NCBI GenBank assembly: GCA_021775555.1
Contig: JAJFHP010000061.1
Coordinates: 1 to 37,119, forward strand
Direction: 5' to 3'
Length of the DNA: 37,119 nucleotides
Origin: Hyphomicrobiales bacterium
GTDB taxonomy: Bacteria > Pseudomonadota > Alphaproteobacteria > Rhizobiales > Methyloligellaceae
In this document: piece after piece, positions 7,725 through 16,386 of the stretch
Numbering within the stretch: position 1 is the stretch's first letter
Layout of the letters: each line of letters starts with the position of its first letter
Translations under genes and position numbers: made by a program
The notes under the pieces: model-generated
Seen by the model: only the letters and a program-made list of their open reading frames with translations
Told to the model about the DNA's origin: nothing
Database searches by the model: none

Positions 7725-7750
7725 TGATATATTCATAATTTGTGATATAT
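7725..7750. promoter_or_regulatory. Tandem TGATATAT motifs in the dsrA/dioxygenase divergent promoter
   Basis: Two exact copies of TGATATAT lie at 7725-7732 and 7743-7750, 18 bp apart start to start. They sit in a markedly AT-rich patch of an otherwise GC-balanced 294-bp spacer (7604-7897). The same octamer occurs upstream of tusA, fccA (reverse orientation) and the second soxW-like gene. The spacing allows binding on the same DNA face or overlap with a -10 element. Either way it is the best candidate for the dsr control region. Confidence 0.45.
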
Positions 7751-7824
7751 AGTATTATAAATGTATCCACTCTGGCAATCCATGGGTTGGCCGCTGGTGA
7801 ATGCTAGGGAGGATCAGGGAATTT

Positions 7825-7873
7825 AAAGCGCTCGAAGGCTCGCGGATTATTCCGTGAGACGTCGAAGCGCTTT
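7825..7873 (+). other. Long bulged stem-loop in the dsrA leader
   Basis: An outer stem pairs AAAGCGCTCGA (7825-7835) with TCGAAGCGCTTT (7862-7873), 11 bp with one bulged base. After a small internal loop, an inner stem pairs CTCGCGGA (7839-7846) with TCCGTGAG (7851-7858) through one G-U pair, closed by TTAT. It ends 24 bp before the dsrA ATG, leaving the AGGGGTGA ribosome site free. No T run follows, so it is not a simple terminator. Roles in mRNA stability, processing or regulation are possible. Confidence 0.6.
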
Positions 7874-7897
7874 GAAAATAATCAGGGGTGACGAGAC

Positions 7898-9238
7898 ATG
7901 CCAAGTCCAGACAGTTCTTCGAAGAAGAACGGAAATCCATCGCCAAAAAACGGAAAATCCGATGGGAAACAGCATCCCACGCCCATGCTGGATGAATTGG
8001 AGGGCGGTCCCTGGCCAAGTTTCGTAACCGGGTTGAAGCGGCTTCGCGATTCACAAGACAAGCAATACGCACCGATGATGAATGACCTGCTCGGTCAGCT
8101 TGAGCATTCCTACGAGAAAAAGCTCGGCTTCTGGAAGGGCGGCGTCGTCAGCGTCTACGGTTACGGTGGCGGTATCATCCCGCGTTTTTCCCAAGTTGCC
8201 GAAAAATTTCCCGAGTCGAAGGAGTTCCATACGCTCCGCGTGATGCCGCCTGCCGGATTCCATTACGACACCGATATCATGCGTAAGATCTGCGATATCT
8301 GGGAAGAGTTCGGCTCTGGCCTGATCGCGTTCCACGGCCAGACCGGCAACATCATGTTCCAGGGGGCAACCACCGAGAACACGCAAAAAGCGTTCGATGC
8401 ACTCAACAAAATCGGTTTCGACCTCGGAGGTGCGGGACCCTGCATGCGTACGGGCATGAGTTGCGTGGGCGCCGCCCGTTGCGAGATGTCGAACTATGAC
8501 GAGCAGCGCGCGCTTCGCTCCATCATCAACGAATATCTCGATGAGATGCACCGCCCAGCGATGCCGTACAAGTTCAAGTTCAAATTCTCCGGTTGCCCGA
8601 ACGACTGTGTGAACTCGGTCCAGCGCGCCGATTTCGCGGTGATCGGCACCTGGCGTGACGACATAAAGGTCAACCAGGACGAGGTGAAAGCCTATGTCGA
8701 GAAGGTTGGCCGTAAATACATGATCGACTCGGTGATCACCAATTGCCCAACCCGCGCATTGAGCCTCAATGACGACAATACCCTTGATGTCGACAATCAA
8801 TCTTGTGTGCGCTGCATGCATTGCCTGAATGTCATGCCCAAGGCGTTGTCGCCGGGTGATGATAAGGGTGTCACAATCCTGATCGGCGGAAAGCGCGCAC
8901 TCAAGGTCGGTGATCTGATGGGCACCGTCATCGTACCTTTCATGAAGCTTGAATCTGATGAGGATTATGAAAAGCTCACCGAGTTTGCCGGCGAGGTTAT
9001 GGAGTTTTTCTCCGAAAATGCCTTGGAGCATGAGCGGATTGGCGAGACCATAGATCGCATTGGACTCCCGGCTTTCCTGGATGCTCTGGAAATCGATCCG
9101 GACCCGAACATGGTCAAGCATCCCCGCACTTCCTCTTACGTCCGTACCGACGATTTCACCGAGGAAGCGGAAAAATATTTCGAGAAGAAAAAAGCAAAAG
9201 AAGCCGAAGAAGCTAAGCGTGTTGCTGCCGCTGAATGA
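7898..9238 (+). CDS. dsrA: DsrA, reverse-type dissimilatory sulfite reductase alpha subunit
   Basis: DsrAB is a cytoplasmic siroheme enzyme; in sulfur oxidisers it oxidises sulfur bound to DsrC towards sulfite. The 446-residue protein has the siroheme/[4Fe-4S] cysteines in CMRTGMSC and AARCEM (Cys182, Cys189, Cys195) and in SGCPNDC (Cys233, Cys237). An inserted ferredoxin domain follows (NCPTRAL, then CVRCMHCLNVMP near 303-315). A lysine- and glutamate-rich tail ends the protein. The ATG at 7898 has an AGGGGTGA site 8 bp upstream. Accompanying dsrEFH and dsrL identify the reverse (oxidative) type. It is the first gene of the operon. Confidence 0.97.
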   Translation: MPSPDSSSKKNGNPSPKNGKSDGKQHPTPMLDELEGGPWPSFVTGLKRLRDSQDKQYAPMMNDLLGQLEHSYEKKLGFWKGGVVSVYGYGGGIIPRFSQVAEKFPESKEFHTLRVMPPAGFHYDTDIMRKICDIWEEFGSGLIAFHGQTGNIMFQGATTENTQKAFDALNKIGFDLGGAGPCMRTGMSCVGAARCEMSNYDEQRALRSIINEYLDEMHRPAMPYKFKFKFSGCPNDCVNSVQRADFAVIGTWRDDIKVNQDEVKAYVEKVGRKYMIDSVITNCPTRALSLNDDNTLDVDNQSCVRCMHCLNVMPKALSPGDDKGVTILIGGKRALKVGDLMGTVIVPFMKLESDEDYEKLTEFAGEVMEFFSENALEHERIGETIDRIGLPAFLDALEIDPDPNMVKHPRTSSYVRTDDFTEEAEKYFEKKKAKEAEEAKRVAAAE

Positions 9239-9281
9239 CCCTGGCCGCACCAATCGTTGCCGGAGATTAGAATTTGAAAAA

Positions 9282-9299
9282 CGCAGGTCCCGGCCTGCG
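9282..9299 (+). other. Hairpin in the dsrA-dsrB spacer
   Basis: CGCAGG (9282-9287) and CCTGCG (9294-9299) form a perfect 6-bp stem with a TCCCGG loop. It sits in the 80-bp spacer, 19 bp before the dsrB start. No T run follows. It may protect or punctuate the dsrA-dsrB message. Confidence 0.4.
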
Positions 9300-9318
9300 A
9301 TGAGAGGAAACGAAGACA

Positions 9319-10401
9319 ATGAGTGAAGCTGCGACCACGCCCCGCCTCCCAGATGAAACCGGCGTACCAGATCCATTCCTGTACATGCACCCGACCATGA
9401 AGAAAAATTACGGGAACTGGGATTGGCATGAGCGTCTTCGACCCGGCGTCCTTCACCACACCTCAAAAACGGGTGAGTCCATCTACACGGTGCGCGCAGG
9501 CACCCAGCGGCAGATGGACGTCTATACAATCCGGAAATTGTGCGACATCGCCGACGAGTTCGCCGACGGGCATTTCCGCTTCACGACCCGAAGCAACATC
9601 GAATTCATGGTCGCTGACCAGAGCAAAATCGAACCGCTGGTCGAGAAACTGACATCGGAAGGCTTTCCAGTCGGTGGCACAGGCAATTCGGTCTCGATGA
9701 TTTCCCATACGCAGGGTTGGCTCCATTGCGACATACCGGGCACCGATGCATCGGGCGTGGTCAAGAAGCTGATGGATATGATGTATGAGGAATTCATCAA
9801 GGAGGAGATGCCAAACCGTGTCCGGATCACGACCTCCTGCTGCCAGGTCAACTGCGGCGGCCAGGGCGATATTGCCATCAACGTACAATATACCAAGCCG
9901 CCCAAGATCGACCATGACCTCGTTGCAAATGTCTGTGAGCGTCCGGCGGTTGTGGCGCGCTGTCCGGTTGCAGCGATCCGCCCGGCCATCGTCAACGGCA
10001 AACCCTCGCTTGAGGTCGATGAGAAGAAGTGCATCTGCTGCGGCGCCTGTTACCCGCCATGCCCGCCGATGCAGATTAACGGCGACGATTCCACCAAGCT
10101 CGCGATCTGGGTCGGCGGAAAGCATTCAAACGCCCGCACCAAACCAACATTCCACAAGCTGGTAGTTGCCAATCTGCCGAACAATCCTCCGCACTGGCCC
10201 GAGGTCGAGGCCGTGGTGAAGAAGATTCTATACACCTACAAGGATAATGCGCGCGATTGGGAGAGAATGGGTGAGTGGATCGATCGTATCGGCTGGCCGA
10301 AATTCTTCGAGCTGACGGATCTGGCGTTCACCAAACACCATTTGGACGACTGGACGGGTGCGCGGCACAACATGAATTCATCAACGCATATCCGCTTTTA
10401 G
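9319..10401 (+). CDS. dsrB: DsrB, reverse-type dissimilatory sulfite reductase beta subunit
   Basis: Partner of DsrA in the alpha2-beta2 sulfite reductase. The 360-residue protein has the DsrB cysteine clusters TTSCCQVNCGGQGDIA (near residues 170-185) and VVARCPVAAIRP (near 215). A ferredoxin insert follows with CICCGACYPPCPPM (near 237-250) for an additional [4Fe-4S] cluster. The start at 9319 has an AGAGGAAACG site. It lies 80 bp after dsrA with a small hairpin between. Size and motifs match the family and nothing appears broken. Confidence 0.97.
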   Translation: MSEAATTPRLPDETGVPDPFLYMHPTMKKNYGNWDWHERLRPGVLHHTSKTGESIYTVRAGTQRQMDVYTIRKLCDIADEFADGHFRFTTRSNIEFMVADQSKIEPLVEKLTSEGFPVGGTGNSVSMISHTQGWLHCDIPGTDASGVVKKLMDMMYEEFIKEEMPNRVRITTSCCQVNCGGQGDIAINVQYTKPPKIDHDLVANVCERPAVVARCPVAAIRPAIVNGKPSLEVDEKKCICCGACYPPCPPMQINGDDSTKLAIWVGGKHSNARTKPTFHKLVVANLPNNPPHWPEVEAVVKKILYTYKDNARDWERMGEWIDRIGWPKFFELTDLAFTKHHLDDWTGARHNMNSSTHIRF

Positions 10402-10489
10402 GCGCATTGCCGGCGGAGTGCAGGCCCGGGGATCGCCGTTCGTGTCGGCGAAAACCACCTTGCCAACGGGTTCCAGGGAGAAACATACC

Positions 10490-10882
10490 GTGAAGTTTGG
10501 AATTTTGGTCAATGAGGGTCCCTATACCCATCAGGCATCAGACTCCGCCTACCAGTTCACCAAGGCGGCGCTGGAGAAGGGACACGAAATCTATCGCGTC
10601 TTTTTCTACAATGACGGCGTCAATAACGGCACGCGCCTCACTGTCCCGCCCCAGGATGAGCGCAACATTCAGGTCAACTGGAGCGAGTTGGGGGAGAAAT
10701 ACAAACTCGATCTGGTGGTTTGCGTCGCCGCTGCGCAGCGCCGCGGCATTCTGGATGAGAGCGAGGCGAAGCGTCACGGCAAGAATGCAGACAATATCGC
10801 TCCCGGATTTCGGATTTCGGGTCTGGGCCAGTTGATCGAAACCGGTATCGAGTGCGACCGGGTTGTCGCGTTTGGTGATTGA
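10490..10882 (+). CDS. dsrE: DsrE, sulfurtransferase subunit of DsrEFH
   Basis: DsrE is the persulfide-carrying subunit of the cytoplasmic DsrE2F2H2 complex, which takes sulfur from TusA and passes it to DsrC. I chose the GTG at 10490 with a CCAGGGAG site upstream. This gives 130 residues starting MKFGILVNEGPY, and places the key cysteine at position 78 (DLVVCVAA), the same number as the essential cysteine in Allochromatium DsrE. An upstream in-frame ATG at 10418 would add 24 residues of spacer-like sequence. The region before it contains a short CGCCG/CGGCG hairpin (10434-10450). Confidence 0.94.
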   Translation: MKFGILVNEGPYTHQASDSAYQFTKAALEKGHEIYRVFFYNDGVNNGTRLTVPPQDERNIQVNWSELGEKYKLDLVVCVAAAQRRGILDESEAKRHGKNADNIAPGFRISGLGQLIETGIECDRVVAFGD

Positions 10883-10893
10883 GGAGTCTGAAG

Positions 10894-11328
10894 ATGTCCA
10901 TGGAAGAAGACCTCCCCGGAACCGGCGATCAGAAAAAGTTCCTCTATGTAAACCGGAGGGCGCCTTACGGAACGATCTATGCCCTGGAATCACTTGAAGT
11001 CGTGCTGATTGGCGCGGCCTTCGACCAGGATGTCTCGCTCGCCTTCTTCGATGATGGCGTCTACCAGATCGTCAAGGATCAGGACACATCCGGAATCGGG
11101 ATGAAGAACTTCTCCCCGACCTACAGGGCCCTCGGCGACTATGAAGTTACCAGGCTTTATGTCGAGAAAGAGTCATTGGAAGAGCGCGGATTGACGCCCG
11201 ATGACCTTATGGAAATCACCTATGAAGACGAGGACGATGACTGGGCCGAGAAGCCATCTGTTCGGCTCGTCAGCCGCGCCGAGTTGAGTGAGGTCATGGC
11301 CGAGCAGGACGTTATTCTTAGCTTCTGA
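10894..11328 (+). CDS. dsrF: DsrF, subunit of DsrEFH
   Basis: DsrF is a structural subunit of the DsrEFH sulfurtransferase. The 144-residue protein has the DsrE/F fold pattern: KKFLYVNRRAPYGTIYALESL at the start, then VVLIGAAFDQDVSLAFFDDGVYQIVK. It contains no cysteine, in line with a non-catalytic role. The ATG at 10894 follows a GAGGAG site by 7 bp. A TTG at 10879 overlapping dsrE is in frame but is a less likely start. The acidic insert EDEDDDWAE near residues 113-121 is a local feature. Confidence 0.93.
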   Translation: MSMEEDLPGTGDQKKFLYVNRRAPYGTIYALESLEVVLIGAAFDQDVSLAFFDDGVYQIVKDQDTSGIGMKNFSPTYRALGDYEVTRLYVEKESLEERGLTPDDLMEITYEDEDDDWAEKPSVRLVSRAELSEVMAEQDVILSF

Positions 11329-11358
11329 GGGGCTGAGTCAGGAAAAGAGAAAACACCG

Positions 11359-11661
11359 ATGTTGCACACAGTCAACAAATCGCCTTTCGAGAAATCGACC
11401 TTTGAGAGCTGTCTCAATCACGCGAGACCCGGAGATGCCGTCCTGCTCATCGAGGATGGAGTCTATGGAGCCGTAAAAGGGACTGCCGTATCCGGGCAGG
11501 TTGCCAAATTTAATGGTGATCTGAAGCTCTATGCGCTGGGACCCGATCTAGCAGCTCGCGGTATCAAGGATGCCTCACTGATGGAAGGGGTATCGGTTGT
11601 CGACTATGGCGGTTTCGTCGACCTGGTCGCCAAACATGACGTCTCACAGGCATGGCTGTGA
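11359..11661 (+). CDS. dsrH: DsrH, subunit of DsrEFH
   Basis: DsrH (TusB-like) completes the DsrEFH hexamer. The 100-residue protein has the family opening MLHTVNKSPFEKSTFESCL, with a cysteine at position 18 close to the conserved cysteine near position 20 in known DsrH. It is followed by PGDAVLLIEDGVYGAVKG. It lies 30 bp after dsrF in the standard E-F-H-C order. Length is normal for the family. Confidence 0.94.
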   Translation: MLHTVNKSPFEKSTFESCLNHARPGDAVLLIEDGVYGAVKGTAVSGQVAKFNGDLKLYALGPDLAARGIKDASLMEGVSVVDYGGFVDLVAKHDVSQAWL

Positions 11662-11710
11662 TCACAAGAATACATACGGAAACGCTTGAGAATTTAAGAG
11701 GAGAAAACTG

Positions 11711-12043
11711 ATGCCATATCAGATGAACGGAACCACCGTTGAACATGACGAGGAAGGCTATATTGAGGAACTCGACAAGTGGAGCAAAGAGCTCGCCGAG
11801 ATTATCGCCCAGGACGAGAATATCGATATGACCGAAGAGCATTGGGAGGTCGTAAATTTTCTGCGTGATTATTACGAGGAATATCAGATCGCTCCAGCCG
11901 TCCGCGTTCTTATCAAGTCGATCAAGAAATCAATGGGCAAGGAGAAAGGTAACAACAAGTATCTCTACACCCTCTTCCCCTACGGCCCAGCCAAACAGGC
12001 TTGTAAAATTGCTGGACTGCCCAAGCCCACAGGCTGCGTCTGA
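11711..12043 (+). CDS. dsrC: DsrC, sulfur carrier protein with both redox cysteines
   Basis: DsrC carries the sulfur substrate of DsrAB as a persulfide or trisulfide and links it to the membrane DsrMKJOP complex. The 110-residue protein ends KQACKIAGLPKPTGCV. Cys98 (CysB) and the penultimate Cys109 (CysA) are both present with the standard spacing of 11, so it is a full-function DsrC. MTEEHWEVVNFLRDYYEEY is the typical core helix. An AAGAGGAG site precedes the ATG. A second DsrC-like gene at 5835-6206 lacks CysA. A small GGCG/CGCC hairpin (12054-12065) lies just after the stop. Confidence 0.97.
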   Translation: MPYQMNGTTVEHDEEGYIEELDKWSKELAEIIAQDENIDMTEEHWEVVNFLRDYYEEYQIAPAVRVLIKSIKKSMGKEKGNNKYLYTLFPYGPAKQACKIAGLPKPTGCV

Positions 12044-12104
12044 TCACATTGGAGGCGGTTTCGCCCCGGGCGTGTTCCGGAAGTGAATCCGCAAGGGTAG
12101 AGTG

Positions 12105-12845
12105 ATGCTGACAACCATATATGCACTGTTGTTCTATGGCGCGACCATAGTGCTGGTTGCCGGCATCTCGCTCCGGGTCTGGCAATATTCAAAGACGCCG
12201 GCGCCTCTGAAAATCCCCACGACCCCCGCTCCCGTAACGCTTGGTGGTGTCGTGGTGCGGATGGCGCGTGAAGTGGTTCTGTTTGAAAGCCTGTTCAAGG
12301 CCAACAAGTGGATCTGGCTCTTCGGCTGGGTGTTTCACGCAGCTCTTCTGCTCGTCGTCATGCGGCACTTGCGATATTTCACGGAACCGGTCTGGAGCTG
12401 GGTTGCCCTCATGCAACCGCTTGGGCTTTACGCCGGGTTTGCGATGGTCGCGGGGCTCCTGGGATTGTGGGCACGGCGTATCATAGTGCCGCGTATCCGC
12501 TATATCAGCGCACCCTCCGACCATTTGATGCTGGCGCTGATCGTCGCCATCGGCCTCAGCGGGCTGGCAATGAAATATGTCGCGCGCACCGATATCGTTG
12601 CGCTGAAGGCATTCTTCCTCGGTCTCATCTATTTCGATTGGCAGCCAATCCCTGCCGATCCGCTATTGCTCGTGCACCTCACTCTGGTTGCCGTGCTGAT
12701 GATCATCTTCCCGGTCTCCAAGCTGCTGCACGCGCCGGGCTTGTTTTTCAGCCCCTCACGCAATCAGGTCGATAACGCGCGTGAGCGACGCCACGTGGCG
12801 CCGTCCTGGTCGGCACTCCAGACCAATACAAGTGCCAAGCGCTAG
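12105..12845 (+). CDS. dsrM: DsrM, cytochrome b (NarI-like) membrane subunit of DsrMKJOP
   Basis: DsrM is the diheme b subunit that exchanges electrons with the quinone pool and partners DsrK. The 246-residue protein has about six hydrophobic helices with conserved histidines for heme b, for example in GWVFHAALLLVVMRHLRYF, LVHLTLVAVLMI and SKLLHAPGLFF. Length fits the family. I chose the ATG at 12105; the overlapping GTG three bases earlier is equally in frame. The spacer after dsrC is about 60 bp, whereas dsrM, K and L are tightly packed. Confidence 0.93.
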   Translation: MLTTIYALLFYGATIVLVAGISLRVWQYSKTPAPLKIPTTPAPVTLGGVVVRMAREVVLFESLFKANKWIWLFGWVFHAALLLVVMRHLRYFTEPVWSWVALMQPLGLYAGFAMVAGLLGLWARRIIVPRIRYISAPSDHLMLALIVAIGLSGLAMKYVARTDIVALKAFFLGLIYFDWQPIPADPLLLVHLTLVAVLMIIFPVSKLLHAPGLFFSPSRNQVDNARERRHVAPSWSALQTNTSAKR

Positions 12846-12860
12846 GCCGGGAGAGCAGAA

Positions 12861-14432
12861 ATGGTTGAACTCAAGATCAGACAGCCGGTTAAGCAACAGG
12901 ATCACCCTGACCCGGCCGAAATCCCTCCTCTGGCTTTTGGCGCCATGGCCGACAGCAAACCCTATCCGGCTAAAGTGGAACACCAGAAGGCAATCGGTTT
13001 TCCAGGTGAACTGGTTGATGACTGGAAAGAGCGGGCAATCGACAAGCTGGGTGAACTTGTCAGCCAGTCCCGGGGTCTGCGCGTCTATCTCGATACCTGC
13101 GTTAAATGCGGCGCGTGCACGGACAAGTGCCACTATTTTCTAGGAACGGGCGATCCCAACAATATGCCGGTGGCGAGGCAGGACCTTCTGCGCAAGGTGT
13201 ACCGGCGCTATTTCACGTTTGCGGGGAAATATTTTCCCTGGCTTGTCGGCGCTGAGGACCTCACAGAGGAAGTGCTGGACGAGTGGTATACCTACTTCCA
13301 TCAATGCTCCCAATGCCGCCGCTGCTCGGTCTACTGCCCCTATGGCATCGACACCGCAGAAGTTTCAATGGCCGCACGCGAGATCATGGACAGCGTGGGC
13401 AAGGGGCAGAAATACTGCAACGAGATCATCGGCAAGGTCCATAAATTCGGTAACAATCTGGGGCTTCAGGAAAAAGCACACCGAGCCACGCTGGAGGATC
13501 TGGAAGAAGATATCGAGGATGAGACCGGCGTCGCCGTGCGGCTCCCTCTGGATGAGAAGGGCGCCGATATCCTGCTGGTAACGCCGAGCGCAGACTTCTT
13601 CGCTGAGCCGCATATCGATGGGCTGATCGGGTACGCCAAGGTGTTCCATCAGGCGGGCGCCAGCTGGACCATCAGCTCATACGCATCAGAGGCGGCCAAT
13701 TTCGGACTGTTTATCGGGTCGCAGGAAAACATGCGTAAAATGGCGCTGCGCATTCACAAGGCAGCAAAACAGCTCAAGGTGAAACGCATCATCTTTGGTG
13801 AGTGCGGGCATGCCTGGCGCGCGGCATATAACTTTATGAACACGCTTGCTGGACCGTTTGATTTTCTCGACCAGAGATACCCCATACCGCAGCACATTTG
13901 CGAATACACCTATGACCTGATCCAGAAGGGCGCGCTGAATTTGGACAAGTCGCAGAACGATCATATCCGCCTGACCTTCCATGACTCCTGCAATATTTCG
14001 AGAGCCTCGCGCATGGGAGACAAACCCGGTGGGCAATTCGAAATTCCCCGGGCAATTCTGAGAGCCAGCTGCAACCACTTCTATGACATGCCGGAAGACA
14101 CGATCCGTGAAGCCACATTTTGCTGCGGCGGCGGAGGCGGGCTGCTCACAGATGAATTGATGGATTTGCGCAAAAAAGGCGCGCAACCCCGGATGCGGGC
14201 GCTTCAGCAGGTCGCCGATGAGCATGGCGTGACCCACATGGCGGCCATCTGCGCGATCTGCAAAACCCAGTTCGCTAAGGTCATGCCCGAATACGGCTTC
14301 GAGATGGACAACATTGTGAGCGTTCATCAGATGGTCAGCAACGCGATTATTCTCGATGGCCAGATCATGGACGGCGATGAAACAGAAGAGACAGATTCAT
14401 CCGGCAACGGCGCGGATGCAGGGGAGATGTAG
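12861..14432 (+). CDS. dsrK: DsrK, HdrD-like iron-sulfur catalytic subunit of DsrMKJOP
   Basis: DsrK is the cytoplasm-facing subunit that interacts with DsrC and resembles the heterodisulfide reductase catalytic subunit HdrD. The 523-residue protein has two [4Fe-4S] motifs, CVKCGACTDKC (80-90) and CSQCRRCSVYC (149-159). The non-cubane-cluster CCG signature is FCCGGGGGLL (Cys421-Cys422), followed by CAICKTQF near 462. The rest of the C-terminal half holds further HdrD-like cysteines (FHDSCNISR, FGECGHAWR). It starts 15 bp after dsrM with a GGGAGAG site. Confidence 0.96.
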   Translation: MVELKIRQPVKQQDHPDPAEIPPLAFGAMADSKPYPAKVEHQKAIGFPGELVDDWKERAIDKLGELVSQSRGLRVYLDTCVKCGACTDKCHYFLGTGDPNNMPVARQDLLRKVYRRYFTFAGKYFPWLVGAEDLTEEVLDEWYTYFHQCSQCRRCSVYCPYGIDTAEVSMAAREIMDSVGKGQKYCNEIIGKVHKFGNNLGLQEKAHRATLEDLEEDIEDETGVAVRLPLDEKGADILLVTPSADFFAEPHIDGLIGYAKVFHQAGASWTISSYASEAANFGLFIGSQENMRKMALRIHKAAKQLKVKRIIFGECGHAWRAAYNFMNTLAGPFDFLDQRYPIPQHICEYTYDLIQKGALNLDKSQNDHIRLTFHDSCNISRASRMGDKPGGQFEIPRAILRASCNHFYDMPEDTIREATFCCGGGGGLLTDELMDLRKKGAQPRMRALQQVADEHGVTHMAAICAICKTQFAKVMPEYGFEMDNIVSVHQMVSNAIILDGQIMDGDETEETDSSGNGADAGEM

Positions 14433-14434
14433 AG

Positions 14435-16381
14435 ATGACGGACAGCGTGGTACCGCAGGAGCATACCTTCCGCAGATATGTAGAAGGCGAGACGTCCGCC
14501 GACATCGACCTGGAAGAAAAAATCTTCCAGGCGGACTATTCCTACAAATGCCCGACCTACGTCAACAAGACCCCGCCCTGCCAGGGCAGTTGCCCTTCGG
14601 GTCATGAAATTCGCGGCTGGCTGGCGATAGCGCGTGGCATGGACAAGCCGCCGGTCGAAGGCATGTCTTGGCAGGAATATGCCTTCCAGCGCATGGTTGC
14701 GGCTAATCCCTTTCCCGCCACCATGGGCCGGGTGTGTCCTGCTCCTTGCGAAGATGGCTGCAACAGGAATGAGGTCGACGAATATGTCGGCATCAATGGA
14801 GTTGAGCAATATGTCGGGGACTGGGCCAACGAAAATGATTTGAAACTTGGCGTGGCGGGGTCTGACACAAGCAAGAAGGTTGCGGTCATTGGCAGTGGCC
14901 CGGCCGGACTTACGGCTGCCTATTTCCTGCGTCTCAAAGGACATGGCGTCACACTGTTCGAGGCCCAGGAAAAACTCGGTGGAATGATGCGCTACGGTAT
15001 TCCGGGGTACCGCACACCACGCGATATGCTGGACATTGAGATTGGCCGCATCATCGATCTGGGTGTTGAGGTGAAGACAGAGACGCGCATTGGTCAGGAT
15101 GTGCCCCTTGAGAGCCTTGAAAAAGATTATGATGCCGTCTTCTGGGGTATCGGTGCGCAGAACGGACGCCCCCTGCCTATCCCCGGGTTTGATGCCGACA
15201 ACTGCATAACCGGCGTTGATTTTCTTGATGCCTTCAATCAGGGGTGGGTCTTCTCCACCGCGAAAAAAATCGTAGTTGTCGGCGGCGGAGATACATCTGT
15301 GGATGTCGCCTCGGTCGCCCGCCGTCTTGGCCATATCAGTCATAGCCACAGCAAGGGGCAATCTGACAGCGCACTCCATGGCCACACGGCCCATGATGTA
15401 GCGGGCACCGCATCACGCGAGGGTGTGAAGGCGGTCCTGACGTCTCTCTTCCCGGTAGAGGAAATGACGGCGGCTGAACATGAACGCGAAGATGCTCTAC
15501 GCGAAGGCATTGAGATCAGGGGTGGCGTGCTTCCACTCGAAGTGATCAAGGACGATGAGGGACGTGTTGCCGCACTCAAATTGTGCGAGTGCGAAATGGA
15601 CGGAACGAAGCCAGTCCCGAAAGAGGGTACCGAGTTCGAGATCGAATGTGACCTGATCGTCTCGGCTATCGGCCAGATGGGGGATATGACTGGCATCGAA
15701 GCGCTTGATAACGGCAATGGCTTCATGGCCACTGATGCGCTCTACAAGGTCAAGGAGCAGGACAAGCATTTCGCCGGTGGAGATATTATCCACCCGCACC
15801 TTCTCACCACGGCAATCGGCCATGGACGTATCGCTGCTGAGAATATCGACCATTTCCTGGCAGGCGAGCCGATTGATAAACGGCCCAAGGTCGATGTCCA
15901 TCACTTCAATCTGCTCAACGAATTGCACCAGCGCGGGCTCGATCCGGACGAATATGATCACACGCAGACAAGAGGAACCTCGGAAGAGGGTTTTGCAGTT
16001 CACAATTATGAAGATCGCTCGGCAACCCAGATCATCACCCATGATGAACTCTTCAAGGGCCACTTCGAATATGAGGCTTTAGAGAAGCGTGGCCAGGTCG
16101 AAATTGTCGGTGATGAAGTGCTGGGCAATTTTGATGAACGGATCAAAGGCTTTACCGAGGATCAGGCTCAGAAAGAGGGCAACCGCTGCATGAGTTGCGG
16201 CATGTGCCTGGAGTGCAACAACTGCGTGAATTACTGCCCGCAAGATGCTGTCTTCCGCGTCAAGAAAGACGAGCGGGCTGTCGGGCGCTATGTTGATACG
16301 GATTATTCGAAATGCATCGGTTGCCATATCTGCATGGATGTTTGTCCTTCCGGCTACATCAAGATGGGGCTCGGGGAGTAG
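14435..16381 (+). CDS. dsrL: DsrL, NAD(P)H-dependent iron-sulfur flavoprotein partner of DsrAB
   Basis: DsrL is a cytoplasmic flavoprotein related to the small subunit of glutamate synthase. In sulfur oxidisers it passes electrons from DsrAB to NAD+. The 648-residue protein has an N-terminal cysteine cluster (KCPTYVNKTPPCQGSC, about 39-53) and an FAD site, IGSGPAGLTAAYF, near 150. A second nucleotide site is VVVGGGDTSVDVAS near 283. A C-terminal two-cluster ferredoxin domain starts near 585 (CMSCGMCLECNNC, then CIGCHICMDVCPSG). The C-terminal ferredoxin and the clustering with dsrEFH indicate the oxidative-type DsrL. It starts 2 bp after dsrK. Confidence 0.96.
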   Translation: MTDSVVPQEHTFRRYVEGETSADIDLEEKIFQADYSYKCPTYVNKTPPCQGSCPSGHEIRGWLAIARGMDKPPVEGMSWQEYAFQRMVAANPFPATMGRVCPAPCEDGCNRNEVDEYVGINGVEQYVGDWANENDLKLGVAGSDTSKKVAVIGSGPAGLTAAYFLRLKGHGVTLFEAQEKLGGMMRYGIPGYRTPRDMLDIEIGRIIDLGVEVKTETRIGQDVPLESLEKDYDAVFWGIGAQNGRPLPIPGFDADNCITGVDFLDAFNQGWVFSTAKKIVVVGGGDTSVDVASVARRLGHISHSHSKGQSDSALHGHTAHDVAGTASREGVKAVLTSLFPVEEMTAAEHEREDALREGIEIRGGVLPLEVIKDDEGRVAALKLCECEMDGTKPVPKEGTEFEIECDLIVSAIGQMGDMTGIEALDNGNGFMATDALYKVKEQDKHFAGGDIIHPHLLTTAIGHGRIAAENIDHFLAGEPIDKRPKVDVHHFNLLNELHQRGLDPDEYDHTQTRGTSEEGFAVHNYEDRSATQIITHDELFKGHFEYEALEKRGQVEIVGDEVLGNFDERIKGFTEDQAQKEGNRCMSCGMCLECNNCVNYCPQDAVFRVKKDERAVGRYVDTDYSKCIGCHICMDVCPSGYIKMGLGE

Positions 16382-16386
16382 CGCAC

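Noticed and set aside
8051-9529. Long (492-codon) open frame antisense to dsrA
   Set aside because: It lies wholly opposite dsrA and the dsrB start, has no family resemblance, and is explained by codon bias of the real genes.
14327-15394. 355-codon frame antisense to dsrL
   Set aside because: Fully overlaps strongly supported dsrL coding sequence and shows no recognisable domain.
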